Under the pieces are notes generated by a model. The model made no database searches and had not been told where the DNA came from. It worked only from the letters and a program-made list of their open reading frames with translations. From Acuticoccus kalidii (GTDB taxonomy: Bacteria; Pseudomonadota; Alphaproteobacteria; Rhizobiales; Amorphaceae), in the NCBI RefSeq assembly GCF_021556395.1, contig NZ_JAKGCS010000019.1:1-64000 (forward strand): a DNA stretch of 64,000 nt, in the 5' to 3' direction. The translations under genes were made by a program, and so were the position numbers. This document shows positions 43,265 through 52,338 of this stretch, piece after piece (the stretch's first letter is position 1; each line of letters begins with the position of its first letter).

Positions 43265-44770
43265 TCAGGCGTCTTGCCGGAAGGAGGCCTGGATCACGGC
43301 CTCTTCGGTGAGCTCGGAACGGGTGAGGTCCGCGACGATCGCCCGCTCGCGGAAGACGTAGATGTGATCGCAGATCAGAAGCTCGTCCATTTCCGTCGTG
43401 TACCAGAGGAAGGTGCGGCCCTTTTCGGCCTCCTCGCGAATGATTTTGTAGACCTCTTGCTTGGTGCCGACATCGACGCCGCGCATCGGATCGTCCATCA
43501 GGATGATGTCGGCGTCGGAGGCGAGGGCGCGCGCGAACAGCGCCTTTTGCTGGTTGCCGCCCGACAGGGACAGGAGCGGGTTCCACACGCTCGGCGCGCG
43601 AATGCCGATCCGCTCGCGCCAGCGCTCGGCGAGTTCGCCCTCCTTCGCCTCGGAGATGAAGCGGCCTTGCTTGAGGGCGTGGAGCGAGCCGATGCCGATA
43701 TTCTCCGCGATCGACCAGAGCGGGAAGGCGCCGTCGGTCTGCCGGTCGCCGGCGACGAAGGCGACGCGCCCGTCGACGATGGCGGCGCCCTTGGTGCGAC
43801 CGGCCCTTGCGAAGACGTCGAGGAGGGTGTCCGTCTGGCCGTGACCGGCGAGGCCCGCGAGGCCGACGATCTCGCCCGGATGGGCGGTGAGGCGGGCGCC
43901 GCCGCCGCGCGCGTCGATCGCGACCTTCGGCGCGCCGGTGTCGCGCCGGCTCTGCGTGGAGGCGGCCGCGGCATGGCCGCCGACGCTGCCCATCGCGGCG
44001 ACGAGCCCATCACGGTCGAAATGCGCCGCCGGCTCGTCGGCGACGACGAGACCGTCTTTCATGACGACGACGCGGTCCGAAATGTCGAGGACTTCGCCGA
44101 GAAGGTGCGAGATGAAGACCGCGCTGCCGCCGCCGTCCACGAACCGGCGGATATGGTCGAGGAGCTGGCGGGCGATCGTCTGGTCGAGCGAGGAGGTGGG
44201 CTCGTCGAGGATGACGAGCCGGACGGGGGTCGCGGTCTGCGAAAAGGCGCGGGCGATCTCCACCATCTGACGCCGCGCGATCGACAAATCGGCGACGACC
44301 GCGCCCGGCGAGATGCCGTGCCCCGGAAAGATCTCGTCGAGCTTGGCGCGGATCAGCCGCCCCGCCTCGGTCCGCCAGGACAGACCCGTCAGCGAGGGAT
44401 GCTCGATGCGTGCATTCTCCGCCACCGTCAGATTGGGACAGAGCGACAATTCCTGGAAGATGCACCGGACGCCGCGCTCGCGCGCCCGGGCGATCGCGTA
44501 GCCGGCCGTCACGTCGTCGCCACCGATCGCGATCGTGCCTTCGTCGGCCGTCAGCGTGCCGGCGAGGACGTTCATCAACGTCGACTTGCCGGCGCCGTTA
44601 TGGCCGACGAGACCGACACAGGTGCCGGGCGGCACGTCGAGCGAGACGCCGCCGAGGGCGACGACCGCGCCGAAGCGCTTGGCGATGGCGGACAGGCGAA
44701 CGCCGTCGCCCGCCTCGCCCGCGACGGGGGCGGGCGCTGCCGCGCCGCCCACGCTCTCGTTCGGCGTCAT
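43265..44770 (-). CDS. Ribose-type ABC ATPase, second operon (RbsA-like)
   Basis: The 501-aa tandem ATPase has the first domain with [33 protein letters not shown] (the signature is degenerate) and [20 protein letters not shown], and the second domain with [18 protein letters not shown] (Walker A replaced, as is usual), [15 protein letters not shown] and [18 protein letters not shown]. Start ATG 44770 is chosen over ATG 44806. It begins 4 bp after the binding-protein stop. Confidence 0.9.
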   Translation of the reverse strand: MTPNESVGGAAAPAPVAGEAGDGVRLSAIAKRFGAVVALGGVSLDVPPGTCVGLVGHNGAGKSTLMNVLAGTLTADEGTIAIGGDDVTAGYAIARARERGVRCIFQELSLCPNLTVAENARIEHPSLTGLSWRTEAGRLIRAKLDEIFPGHGISPGAVVADLSIARRQMVEIARAFSQTATPVRLVILDEPTSSLDQTIARQLLDHIRRFVDGGGSAVFISHLLGEVLDISDRVVVMKDGLVVADEPAAHFDRDGLVAAMGSVGGHAAAASTQSRRDTGAPKVAIDARGGGARLTAHPGEIVGLAGLAGHGQTDTLLDVFARAGRTKGAAIVDGRVAFVAGDRQTDGAFPLWSIAENIGIGSLHALKQGRFISEAKEGELAERWRERIGIRAPSVWNPLLSLSGGNQQKALFARALASDADIILMDDPMRGVDVGTKQEVYKIIREEAEKGRTFLWYTTEMDELLICDHIYVFRERAIVADLTRSELTEEAVIQASFRQDA

Positions 44771-44774
44771 CGGT

Positions 44775-45788
44775 CTACTGCGCGGCCGAGATGACCTCTT
44801 TCGCATCGTCGAGCGAGTACTCGATATTGGCGACGCCGCCCTCCTCGGTGTTCGCGAGGCCGTCCTCGAGATTGTCCTGATCGATGCGCAGGAAGGGGAC
44901 GGTGAGGTCTTTCGGCACGTCCGCGCCGTCGAGGATCTGCTGGGCGACCCAGAAGGCGAGCGTCGACACGCCCGGCGCGATCGAGACGGACATGGTCACG
45001 TAACCGTTCGCGTCCTTCTGCTCCTTCCACCAGGTCAGCTCGTCGTGGCGGTTGCCCATCACGATGATCGGCATGTCGCGGCCGGCGGCGCGGAAGGCCT
45101 GCGCTGCGCCGTAGCCATCGCCGCCTTGGGTGACGACGCCGTTGATCTCGGGAAGGCTCGGCAGGATGCCGGCGACGGCCTTCTGGGCGACGTCCTGCGC
45201 CCAGTCGCCATGGACCGAGCCGACGATCTTGAAGTCGGGGTGCTCGCTCACGCCCTCGTGGATGCCGGCGGAAATCTCGTCGTCGACGAAGACGCCGGCG
45301 AGGCCGCGGATTTCGAGAAGGCTGCCGCCCTCGGGAAGCTGTTCGGCGAGGAAGGACACCTCGTCCTTGCCCATCTGTTTGAAGTCGACCGCGATGCGCC
45401 AGGCGCACGGCTCCGTAACGATACCGTCGAAGGAGACGACGGTGACGCCGGCGTCGCACGCTTCGCGGACCGCGCCGTTGAGACCTTCGGGCGAAGCAGC
45501 GTTGAGGACGATCGCGTCATAGCCTTGCAGGATGAGGTTCTGGATCTGCGCGGCCTGTTCGGTCACCTGGTTCTCGGCGGTGGTGAACGCGTCGGCCTCG
45601 GCGACGACGCCCTCGCCGACGGCCTCCTCGGCGACCTTCTCCCACGATTGGAGCATCGCCTGGCGCCACGAATTGCCTGCATAATTATTCGACAACGCGA
45701 TGCGCTTGTCCGACGTGTCGGCTTGCGCCGGAGTCATCGCCGTGGCCGCCAAAAGTGCCAGGGAAAGCGCTGTGATGCGTGGGGTCAT
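44775..45788 (-). CDS. Ribose-type periplasmic binding protein, second operon
   Basis: The 337-aa exported protein (signal [20 protein letters not shown], cut near AQA) has the RbsB/type I binding fold: [67 protein letters not shown] and [20 protein letters not shown]. It leads the operon of 41361-45788. The sugar ligand is unknown. Start ATG 45788 is chosen over ATG 45827. Confidence 0.9.
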   Translation of the reverse strand: MTPRITALSLALLAATAMTPAQADTSDKRIALSNNYAGNSWRQAMLQSWEKVAEEAVGEGVVAEADAFTTAENQVTEQAAQIQNLILQGYDAIVLNAASPEGLNGAVREACDAGVTVVSFDGIVTEPCAWRIAVDFKQMGKDEVSFLAEQLPEGGSLLEIRGLAGVFVDDEISAGIHEGVSEHPDFKIVGSVHGDWAQDVAQKAVAGILPSLPEINGVVTQGGDGYGAAQAFRAAGRDMPIIVMGNRHDELTWWKEQKDANGYVTMSVSIAPGVSTLAFWVAQQILDGADVPKDLTVPFLRIDQDNLEDGLANTEEGGVANIEYSLDDAKEVISAAQ

Positions 45789-45923
45789 ATGCTCCTCCAA
45801 CTCGTTTTTATGATTGCCGGAAGGCAAGTTGCCACAACCGGACGACGCCGAAATACCACAGAGGGTTGGGTCGATAAAACGAATGGTAGGACGAATTCGC
45901 AGGGAAATGAAAGCGGCCGAACG

Positions 45924-46376
45924 TTACTCTTCGTCTGCCTTTTCGCGCGGCCGGTCCTTGCGGCGGCAATAAAGTTCGAGCCGGTGCCGGACCACGTCAT
46001 AGCCGAGTTCCTTGGCGATTTCGGCCTGAAGGCGCTCGATCTTGTCGGAGCGGAACTCGACGACCTCGCCGGTGTCGATATCGATGATGTGATCGTGGTG
46101 GGGCAGGTCCGTCGTCTCGAAGCGGGCGGGGGTGCCTTCGAATGAATGGCGGTGGACGATCCCCTGCGCTTCGAGCGCGGCGAGTGTGCGGTAGACGGTG
46201 GCGAGCGAGACCGATGAATCGATATCGCGCGCGCGGCGATGCAACTCGGTCGCGTCCGGGTGATCCGCCGCTTCCGACAGGACCTTCAAGATCGCCGTAC
46301 GCTGGCGCGTGATGCGCACGCCATCGGCGCGCAACGCTTGCTCGAGCTTCTCGGCGGAGGCGGTCACATCAGTCAT
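45924..46376 (-). CDS. fur: Fur-family metal regulator (Fur/Mur-like)
   Basis: The 150-aa protein has a winged helix ([24 protein letters not shown], [21 protein letters not shown]) and the metal domain with [27 protein letters not shown], which is close to alphaproteobacterial Fur/Mur. Only one Cys, near the C-terminus, is present, so the zinc CxxC of gamma-proteobacterial Fur is missing, as usual in this class. Metal (iron or manganese) cannot be decided. It is divergent from glpR. Confidence 0.88.
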   Translation of the reverse strand: MTDVTASAEKLEQALRADGVRITRQRTAILKVLSEAADHPDATELHRRARDIDSSVSLATVYRTLAALEAQGIVHRHSFEGTPARFETTDLPHHDHIIDIDTGEVVEFRSDKIERLQAEIAKELGYDVVRHRLELYCRRKDRPREKADEE

Positions 46377-46478
46377 GGCGCGCTAAAGGTACGGTGTCTC
46401 ACAGGGAAGGACAATTCGGCTGCGGGTGCGTAGCAACGCCCGTCCGCAGTTGGCAATGGTCCGCGACCGCCAAAGGCC

Positions 46479-46495
46479 ACCCGCGGTCCGCGGGT
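46479..46495. repeat. 17-bp palindrome in the fur-glpR gap
   Basis: ACCCGCGGTCCGCGGGT is a palindrome with a single central base and lies 19 bp before the TTTTCG cluster. It could be part of a transcription attenuator or a regulator site. Function unknown. Confidence 0.4.
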
Positions 46496-46513
46496 CGCAC
46501 CCTGCGGGCTTTC

Positions 46514-46554
46514 GGTTTTTTCGATTTTCGATTAACCCGATAAAAAACGAAAAC
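46514..46554. promoter_or_regulatory. Cluster of TTTTCG elements before glpR
   Basis: The 41-bp A+T-rich stretch contains GTTTTTTCGATTTTCGATT on the plus strand and AAAAACGAAAAC in opposite orientation, so TTTTCG-type half sites occur as repeats and inverted repeats. DeoR/GlpR-family repressors bind such elements. It ends 13 bp before ATG 46568 and is a likely autoregulatory operator. Confidence 0.55.
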
Positions 46555-46567
46555 ACAGGTGGTCTAG

Positions 46568-47368
46568 ATGGAGGACGACGAAGCCCAGGCGGCGAAGCTC
46601 GTCGACGTTGCCGCGCGGCAGGATGCGATCGTGTCGCGCGCCAAAGTGAGGGGGCGCGTCACGGTCGACGAGCTGGCGCTTCACTTCAATGTCACGCCGC
46701 AGACGATCCGCAAGGATCTCAACGATCTCGCGACCCGCCGTCTCATCACCCGCGTCCATGGCGGGGCGATCAGCCCGTCCGGTACGGCCAATCTCGAATA
46801 TGAAAAGCGCCGGTTGATCGCCGACGGGGAAAAGACCGCGATCGGCGCGCTCGCGGCTTCGCTGATCCCGAACGATGCTTCGCTCTTCATCAATATCGGC
46901 ACCACGACGGAGGCCGTGAGTGAGGCGCTTCTCGACCATGCGGCGCTGATGATCATCACCAACAACATCAATGTCGCGAACCGGATGCGGCTTTATCCAC
47001 GCTTCGAGGTGGTGATCGCCGGCGGGGTGGTGCGCGGGTCCGATGGTGGGGTCGTCGGCGAGGCGGCGGTCGATTTCATCCGTCAATTCAAGGTCGATTA
47101 TGCGGTGATCGGCGCCTCGGCGATCGATCAGGATGGCGCGCTTCTGGATTTCGATTTCCGCGAAGTGAAAGTTGCGCAAGCGATCATTGCGAACGCCCGG
47201 CACGTCATTTTGGTGTCGGACGCCACCAAGTTCGACCGCGCCGCGCCGGTGCGGATCGGCCATCTGTCGCAGGTCCACACCTTTGTGACCGATCGGTGCA
47301 CGGAACCCGTGCGTGCCGTGTGCGTCGAGCACGGCGTGAGGTTGCTGGAAACGAACGCGACCGGCTGA
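46568..47368 (+). CDS. glpR: DeoR-family repressor GlpR of the glycerol operon
   Basis: The 266-aa protein has a DeoR HTH (RGRVTVDELALHFNVTPQTI, RKDLNDLATRRLITRVHGGA) and a sugar-phosphate effector domain (LFINIGTTTEAVSEALLDHA, ITNNINVANRM, DYAVIGASAIDQDGALLDFD, VSDATKFDR). GlpR homologues sense glycerol 3-phosphate and repress glp genes. It sits directly before glpD; operator-like repeats lie before both genes. Confidence 0.9.
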   Translation: MEDDEAQAAKLVDVAARQDAIVSRAKVRGRVTVDELALHFNVTPQTIRKDLNDLATRRLITRVHGGAISPSGTANLEYEKRRLIADGEKTAIGALAASLIPNDASLFINIGTTTEAVSEALLDHAALMIITNNINVANRMRLYPRFEVVIAGGVVRGSDGGVVGEAAVDFIRQFKVDYAVIGASAIDQDGALLDFDFREVKVAQAIIANARHVILVSDATKFDRAAPVRIGHLSQVHTFVTDRCTEPVRAVCVEHGVRLLETNATG

Positions 47369-47442
47369 CGGTGGGCGCCGCGCCCGGTCCGGGAGCGTGG
47401 TGCGAAGCCGGCTCGCCGCGCGACGGGGCGTTACGCGGCGAT

Positions 47443-47478
47443 GGTTTCGTTTGACATTCGTTTCATTTCGTTCAACAC
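47443..47478 (+). promoter_or_regulatory. Promoter and TTTCGTT repeat cluster before glpD
   Basis: Three related elements, GTTTCGTTTGA, TTCGTTTCA and TTTCGTTCAA, follow each other in 36 bp. A good -35 box TTGACA sits at 47451-47456 inside them; no strong -10 is seen. A repressor bound here would block polymerase, as expected for GlpR control of glpD and the importer. Confidence 0.55.
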
Positions 47479-47501
47479 TCACAACGTTTGATGGAGGTCT
47501 T

Positions 47502-49022
47502 GTGAGCGAACCCGAGATCGTGGATGTCCTGGTCGTCGGTGGTGGCATCAACGGATGCGGCATCGCGCGGGATCTCGTGGGGCGCGGCTACTCGGTCGCG
47601 CTCGCGGAGATGAACGATTTCGCCTCCGGCACGTCGTCCTGGTCCACCAAGCTGATCCACGGCGGCCTGCGCTATCTCGAGCATTACGAGTTTCGTCTCG
47701 TCCGCGAAGCGCTTCTCGAGCGGGAGGTGCTGTGGTCGATGGCGCCGCACATCATCCGCCCGCTGCGCTTCGTCTTGCCCCATCACAAAGGGCTTCGTCC
47801 GGCCTGGCTCCTGCGCCTCGGCCTCTTCGTCTACGACAATCTGGGCGGCCGGAAGCGCCTTCCCGGCACGAAGACGCTCGACCTCACGACCGATCCCGCC
47901 GGCGCTCCGCTGAAGGACATTTACACCCGCGGGTTCGAATATTCCGATTGCGCGGTCGACGATGCCCGCCTCGTCGTCCTCAATGCGCGCGACGCGGCCG
48001 ATCGCGGCGCGGCGATCCATTCGCGCACCGAGGTCGTCGCGGTGGAGGACGCGGGCGCATCGTGGACCGTGCGGCTTCGCACGGCGGAGGGCGAGCGGAC
48101 GATGTCCGCGCGGATGATCGTGAACGCGGCCGGACCGTGGGTGGACCATGTGCTCGGCGCCGCGTTCGGCCGACACGAGGCCCATCATGTCCGCCTCGTC
48201 CAGGGGAGTCACATCGTCGTCAAAGGGCTCTTCGAGCACGACCGGGCCTATATTTTCCAGAACGACGATCAGCGCATCATCTTCGCGATCCCCTATGAGG
48301 GCGCCTTCACCCTCATCGGCACCACGGACCGGGATTATGAAGGCGACCCGCACGATGTCGCGATCACCCCGGAAGAGACGCGCTATCTCCTCGAAAGCGC
48401 GAGCGGCTACTTCAAGCGTCCCGTGCGCGAGGAGGACATCGTCTGGACCTTCTCCGGCGTCCGCCCGCTGTTCGACGACGGCGCCTCGAAGGCGCAGGAG
48501 GCGACGCGCGATTATGTCCTCAAGACCGAAGGCGGGGCGGGGCGGGCGGCGCTCCTCAACGTGTTCGGCGGCAAGCTCACCACCTATCGCAAGCTCGCCG
48601 AGGCAGCGGTCCACAAAGTCGGCGAGCTAATCGGCGAGAAGGGCGAGCCGTGGACGGCGGGCGCGCCGCTTCCGGGCGGCCACATGCCGGTCGATGTCGC
48701 CGCCGCCTATGGGGAGACGCTGGCGGCCGAATTCCCCTTCCTCGATCCGTTTCACGCCGCGCGCCTTGCCCGCCTTTATGGCAACCGCGCCCAGGAAATT
48801 TTGCGCGGCCGCGCGAGCCGCGCCGATCTCGGCCGTCATTTCGGCGCCGATCTTTATGAAGCGGAAGTGCGCTATCTGATTGCATTTGAGTGGGCAATGA
48901 ACGCAGAAGATGTATTGTGGAGGCGGACCAAGCTCGGCCTCCGGTTGAGCGAGGCGGAGGCCGCCGCGCTCGACGCCTTCATGTCCGAGACGGTTCGCGC
49001 CGAGAGCCTCGCGGCCGAATAG
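47502..49022 (+). CDS. glpD: Glycerol-3-phosphate dehydrogenase, aerobic flavoprotein (GlpD)
   Basis: The 506-aa protein begins with the FAD motif DVLVVGGGINGCGIARDLVGRG and has LIHGGLRYLEHYEFRLVREAL, PHIIRPLRFVLP, the substrate-region FSGVRPLFDDG and LLNVFGGKLTTYRKLAE. It oxidises glycerol 3-phosphate at the membrane and passes electrons to quinone. GTG 47502 is the start, 4 bases after GGAGG; upstream in-frame codons are in the operator. First catabolic gene of the glp locus. Confidence 0.95.
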   Translation: MSEPEIVDVLVVGGGINGCGIARDLVGRGYSVALAEMNDFASGTSSWSTKLIHGGLRYLEHYEFRLVREALLEREVLWSMAPHIIRPLRFVLPHHKGLRPAWLLRLGLFVYDNLGGRKRLPGTKTLDLTTDPAGAPLKDIYTRGFEYSDCAVDDARLVVLNARDAADRGAAIHSRTEVVAVEDAGASWTVRLRTAEGERTMSARMIVNAAGPWVDHVLGAAFGRHEAHHVRLVQGSHIVVKGLFEHDRAYIFQNDDQRIIFAIPYEGAFTLIGTTDRDYEGDPHDVAITPEETRYLLESASGYFKRPVREEDIVWTFSGVRPLFDDGASKAQEATRDYVLKTEGGAGRAALLNVFGGKLTTYRKLAEAAVHKVGELIGEKGEPWTAGAPLPGGHMPVDVAAAYGETLAAEFPFLDPFHAARLARLYGNRAQEILRGRASRADLGRHFGADLYEAEVRYLIAFEWAMNAEDVLWRRTKLGLRLSEAEAAALDAFMSETVRAESLAAE

Positions 49023-49075
49023 ACGCCTCACCGGGCCGAACGCGCCCGGCGACACGCGGAAGACCACAGGCCGGC

Positions 49076-49178
49076 GAACCGGCCACCTCGACAGGCTGGG
49101 AGAACCGGCCACCTCGACCAGCCGGTGGAGCCGGCACCTCGACAGGCCGGGAGAACCGGCCGCCTCGACAGGCCGGAC
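49076..49178 (+). repeat. Tandem GAACCGGCCACCTCGACAGG repeats between glpD and glpS
   Basis: Four units of 23-28 bp built on GAACCGGCCACCTCGACAGG start at 49076, 49102, 49130 (degenerate) and 49153; further ACCGGCC pieces continue to about 49260. The unit can pair with itself (CCGGCC/GGCCGG). It may affect mRNA processing or stability between glpD and the importer genes, or it may be a slipped-strand repeat. Confidence 0.75.
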
Positions 49179-49307
49179 GAACCGGCCGGGCGCACGAAAG
49201 CCGGATCAACCGGCGGCGTCCCAAAAGGCCGGACCATACCGGCCACGGAGGAAACGGCCGGCTCTGCCGGCGACGCGGGCCGCCGCGCGGCCCGAGGGGG
49301 AGGGGGA

Positions 49308-50396
49308 ATGCTCGAGCTCTTGGAGGTCGAGAAGCGGAGTGGTGGCGCGGTCCATCTGGCCGACATTTCGCTTCGGCTCTTGCCGGGCACGCTCAACGTG
49401 CTTCTCGGCCCGACCCTGTCGGGCAAGACGAGCCTCATGCGCATCATGGCCGGGCTCGATCGGCCGAGTTCGGGCCGGATCCTCGCCGACGATATGGATG
49501 TGACCGGCGTTCCCGTGCAGCAGCGCGACGTCGCGATGGTCTATCAGCAGTTCATCAATTACCCGGCGATGACGGTCTTTGAGAACATCGCCTCCCCGAT
49601 GCGCATCGCCCGCAAGCCAAAGGCCGAGATCGAGGGCACGGTCGAGCGCGTTGCCGACCTCTTGAAGCTGACGCCTTATCTGCGCCGGATGCCGCTTCAA
49701 CTGTCCGGCGGCCAGCAACAGCGCACCGCGCTCGCCCGCGCACTCGCCAAGAATGCCCGCCTCGTGCTCCTCGACGAGCCGCTCGCCAATCTCGATTATA
49801 AGCTGCGGGAGGAGCTGCGCGCCGAGCTTCCGAAGATCTTCGCCGCCTCCGGCGCGATTTTCGTCTATGCGACGGCCGAGCCGGAGGAGGCTCTCCTCCT
49901 CGGCGGCAACACGGCGACGCTGAGCCAAGGCCGCGTCACCCAGTTCGGCCCGACGGTCGACGTCTATCGCCGGCCCAACACGTTGATCACGGCCCGCATT
50001 TTCGCCGATCCGCCGCTCAACGTGATGGCGGTCGAAAAGCGCGGCGCCGCGTTCGCTCCGGTGGAGGGGGGCGGGCGTCAGATCCCCGTCCCGCCGGCCT
50101 ATGAGGGGCTTGCCGACGGGCCCTATCATATCGCGATCCGGCCCCATCACGTGACGCTCGCGACGACGGACGGCGCCGCCTCGCTTCCCGCGACGGTGAT
50201 CGTCACCGAGATCACCGGCTCGGAGAGCTTCGTTCACCTCAAGACGCTCGGCGAGAATTGGGTGCTTCTCGCGCACGGGATCCACGACCTGCCGCCGGGC
50301 CGGCCGGTCGAGATCCACCTTCCTTTGCGGCACATCATGGTCTTCGACGCGGACGGTGCGTCCGTCGATGTCGGAGCGGTCAGGAAGGCGGCATAA
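49308..50396 (+). CDS. glpS: Glycerol ABC importer ATPase GlpS
   Basis: The 362-aa ATPase has Walker A GPTLSGKTS, Q-loop MVYQQFINYPAMTVFENI, signature [17 protein letters not shown], Walker B LVLLDEPLANLDYKLREEL and a C-terminal TOBE part. The switch His of HDQxEA is replaced: the segment reads VYATAEPEEALLLGG. Rhizobium GlpS is its likely counterpart, and the TAEPEE form may be common in that family. ATG 49308 follows a G-rich ribosome site. It pairs with the GlpT ATPase. Confidence 0.88.
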   Translation: MLELLEVEKRSGGAVHLADISLRLLPGTLNVLLGPTLSGKTSLMRIMAGLDRPSSGRILADDMDVTGVPVQQRDVAMVYQQFINYPAMTVFENIASPMRIARKPKAEIEGTVERVADLLKLTPYLRRMPLQLSGGQQQRTALARALAKNARLVLLDEPLANLDYKLREELRAELPKIFAASGAIFVYATAEPEEALLLGGNTATLSQGRVTQFGPTVDVYRRPNTLITARIFADPPLNVMAVEKRGAAFAPVEGGGRQIPVPPAYEGLADGPYHIAIRPHHVTLATTDGAASLPATVIVTEITGSESFVHLKTLGENWVLLAHGIHDLPPGRPVEIHLPLRHIMVFDADGASVDVGAVRKAA

Positions 50397-50398
50397 AG

Positions 50399-51466
50399 AT
50401 GGCCGAGATCACCCTCGACGGTATCCGCCACGCCTACGGCCCGGTTCGCGGGCCGGACGATTACGCTTTGAAAACGCTCGACCATGTCTGGACCGACGGC
50501 GGCGCGTTCGCCCTTCTCGGCCCGTCGGGCTGCGGCAAGACCACCCTTCTCAACATCATCTCCGGCCTCATCACACCGACTGAGGGCCGCATCCTCTTCG
50601 ACGGCAAAGACGTGACGCTGCTGCCGCCGGAGGCGCGCAACATCGCGCAAGTCTTCCAGTTCCCGGTGGTCTACGACACGATGACCGTCGCCGAGAATCT
50701 CGCCTTTCCCCTCAAAAATCGCGGTGTGAAAAAGGCCGACGTGCGGGCCCGCGTCGCGACGATCCTCGAGATGCTCGACCTCGCCGCGCTCGCCGACCGG
50801 AAGGCGGCGAGCCTCACCGCGGACCTCAAGCAGAAGATCTCGCTCGGCCGCGGCATGGTGCGCGAGAACGTCGCCGCGATCCTGTTCGACGAGCCGCTCA
50901 CGGTGATCGACCCGCACCTCAAATGGCAGCTCCGCTCGCAATTGAAGCGGCTCCATCGCGAGTTCGGCCACACGATGGTCTATGTGACCCACGATCAGAC
51001 CGAGGCGCTGACCTTCGCCGATACGGTGGTGGTGATGGTCGAGGGCGAGGTCGTCCAGGTCGGAACGCCCGAGGAGCTTTTCGAGCGGCCACGCCACACC
51101 TTCGTCGGCTATTTCATCGGCTCGCCCGGCATGAACGTCTTCCCCGTCCGCCTCGACGGGGCGACGGCGCATCTCGATGGCGAGACGATCGATCTGCCCG
51201 CCGCCGCCAGCGCCCCGCCGAGCGCCCGCACCGAGCTCGGGATCCGGCCGGAATTCGTGACGCTCGGCGAGACGGGCATTCCCTTTACCATCACCCGCGT
51301 CGACGATGTCGGTCGCGAGCGGATCGTCCATGGCGAGATCGCCGGTCGTCCGGCCTCGGCCATCGTGCCGGAGGAGGGGGAGGTGCCGGCGATGCCGCGC
51401 GCCACTTTCCGGCCCGACCGGATCAACCTTTACGCCGACGACTGGCGGATCGAGTTCTCCTCATGA
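50399..51466 (+). CDS. glpT: Glycerol ABC importer ATPase GlpT
   Basis: The 355-aa ATPase keeps Walker A GPSGCGKTT, Q-loop VFQFPVVYDTMTVAENL, Walker B ILFDEPLTVIDPHLKWQL and switch [15 protein letters not shown], but its signature region is LTADLKQKISLGRGMVRE instead of LSGGQ. Thus GlpS lacks the switch His and GlpT lacks the canonical signature; the two halves look complementary, giving one normal ATP site per heterodimer. Begins 2 bp after glpS and overlaps glpP. Confidence 0.9.
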   Translation: MAEITLDGIRHAYGPVRGPDDYALKTLDHVWTDGGAFALLGPSGCGKTTLLNIISGLITPTEGRILFDGKDVTLLPPEARNIAQVFQFPVVYDTMTVAENLAFPLKNRGVKKADVRARVATILEMLDLAALADRKAASLTADLKQKISLGRGMVRENVAAILFDEPLTVIDPHLKWQLRSQLKRLHREFGHTMVYVTHDQTEALTFADTVVVMVEGEVVQVGTPEELFERPRHTFVGYFIGSPGMNVFPVRLDGATAHLDGETIDLPAAASAPPSARTELGIRPEFVTLGETGIPFTITRVDDVGRERIVHGEIAGRPASAIVPEEGEVPAMPRATFRPDRINLYADDWRIEFSS

Positions 51467-52338
51467 CCAAGACCGAGAACAACCGCGCCTGGTTCCTCGT
51501 CCTCCCGGTTCTGATCCTGGTGGCGATGAACGCGATCATCCCGCTGATGACGGTCGTCAATTATTCGGTGCAGGAGACCTTCGGCGACAATCTGTTCTTC
51601 TGGTCGGGCACCAGCAACTATGTGGCCGTGCTGACGTCGGAGCGGTTCATCCACGCGCTGCTGCGCCAGTTCGCCTTCACCGGGATCATCCTCCTGATCG
51701 AGATCCCGCTCGGCGTCGCCATCGCGCTCGCCATGCCGCGCTCGGGCGTGTGGTCGAGCGTCTGCCTCGTGCTGATGGCGTTGCCGCTCCTCATTCCGTG
51801 GAATGTCGTCGGCGCGATGTGGAACATCTTCGCGCTGCCCGATATCGGCCTGCTCGGCTGGGGCCTCAATTCGCTCGGGTTCAACTACAATTACACCAAT
51901 CAGCCGGTGTCGGCCTGGTTCACCATCGTCCTGATGGACGTGTGGCATTGGACCTCGCTCGTCGTGCTGCTCGCCTTCGCGGGCCTACGCTCGATCGACG
52001 AGGCGTATTATCGCGCGGCGAAGATCGACGGCGCGTCGCGCTGGGCGGTGTTCCGCTATATCCAGCTTCCGAAGATGCGGCAGGTTCTGATCATCGCGGT
52101 GCTGCTGCGCTTCATCGATTCCTTCATGATCTACACCGAACCGTTCGTTCTCACCGGCGGCGGGCCGGGCAATGCGACGACGTTGCTGTCGATCGACCTC
52201 GTGAAGGCGGCGCTGGGTGAGTTCAATCTCGGTATCGCGGCGGCGATGTCGATCATCTACTTCTTGATGACCCTGCTCGTCTGCTGGCTCTTCTACACGC
52301 TGATGACGCAGCGCGACGCACGGGAGAACGCGTCATGA
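51463..52338 (+). CDS. glpP: Glycerol ABC importer permease GlpP
   Basis: The 291-aa permease has six helices, from FLVLPVLILVAMNAIIPLM on, and the EAA loop AYYRAAKIDGASRWAVFRYI. It resembles MalF-type permeases. ATG 51463 overlaps the glpT stop (ATGA), and its own end overlaps glpQ by 4 bp, indicating tight translational coupling. Confidence 0.9.
   Translation: MTKTENNRAWFLVLPVLILVAMNAIIPLMTVVNYSVQETFGDNLFFWSGTSNYVAVLTSERFIHALLRQFAFTGIILLIEIPLGVAIALAMPRSGVWSSVCLVLMALPLLIPWNVVGAMWNIFALPDIGLLGWGLNSLGFNYNYTNQPVSAWFTIVLMDVWHWTSLVVLLAFAGLRSIDEAYYRAAKIDGASRWAVFRYIQLPKMRQVLIIAVLLRFIDSFMIYTEPFVLTGGGPGNATTLLSIDLVKAALGEFNLGIAAAMSIIYFLMTLLVCWLFYTLMTQRDARENAS

Noticed and set aside
49076..49260. CRISPR array
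   Set aside because: Repeats are adjacent, variable and without unique spacers of constant length; no cas genes are near.
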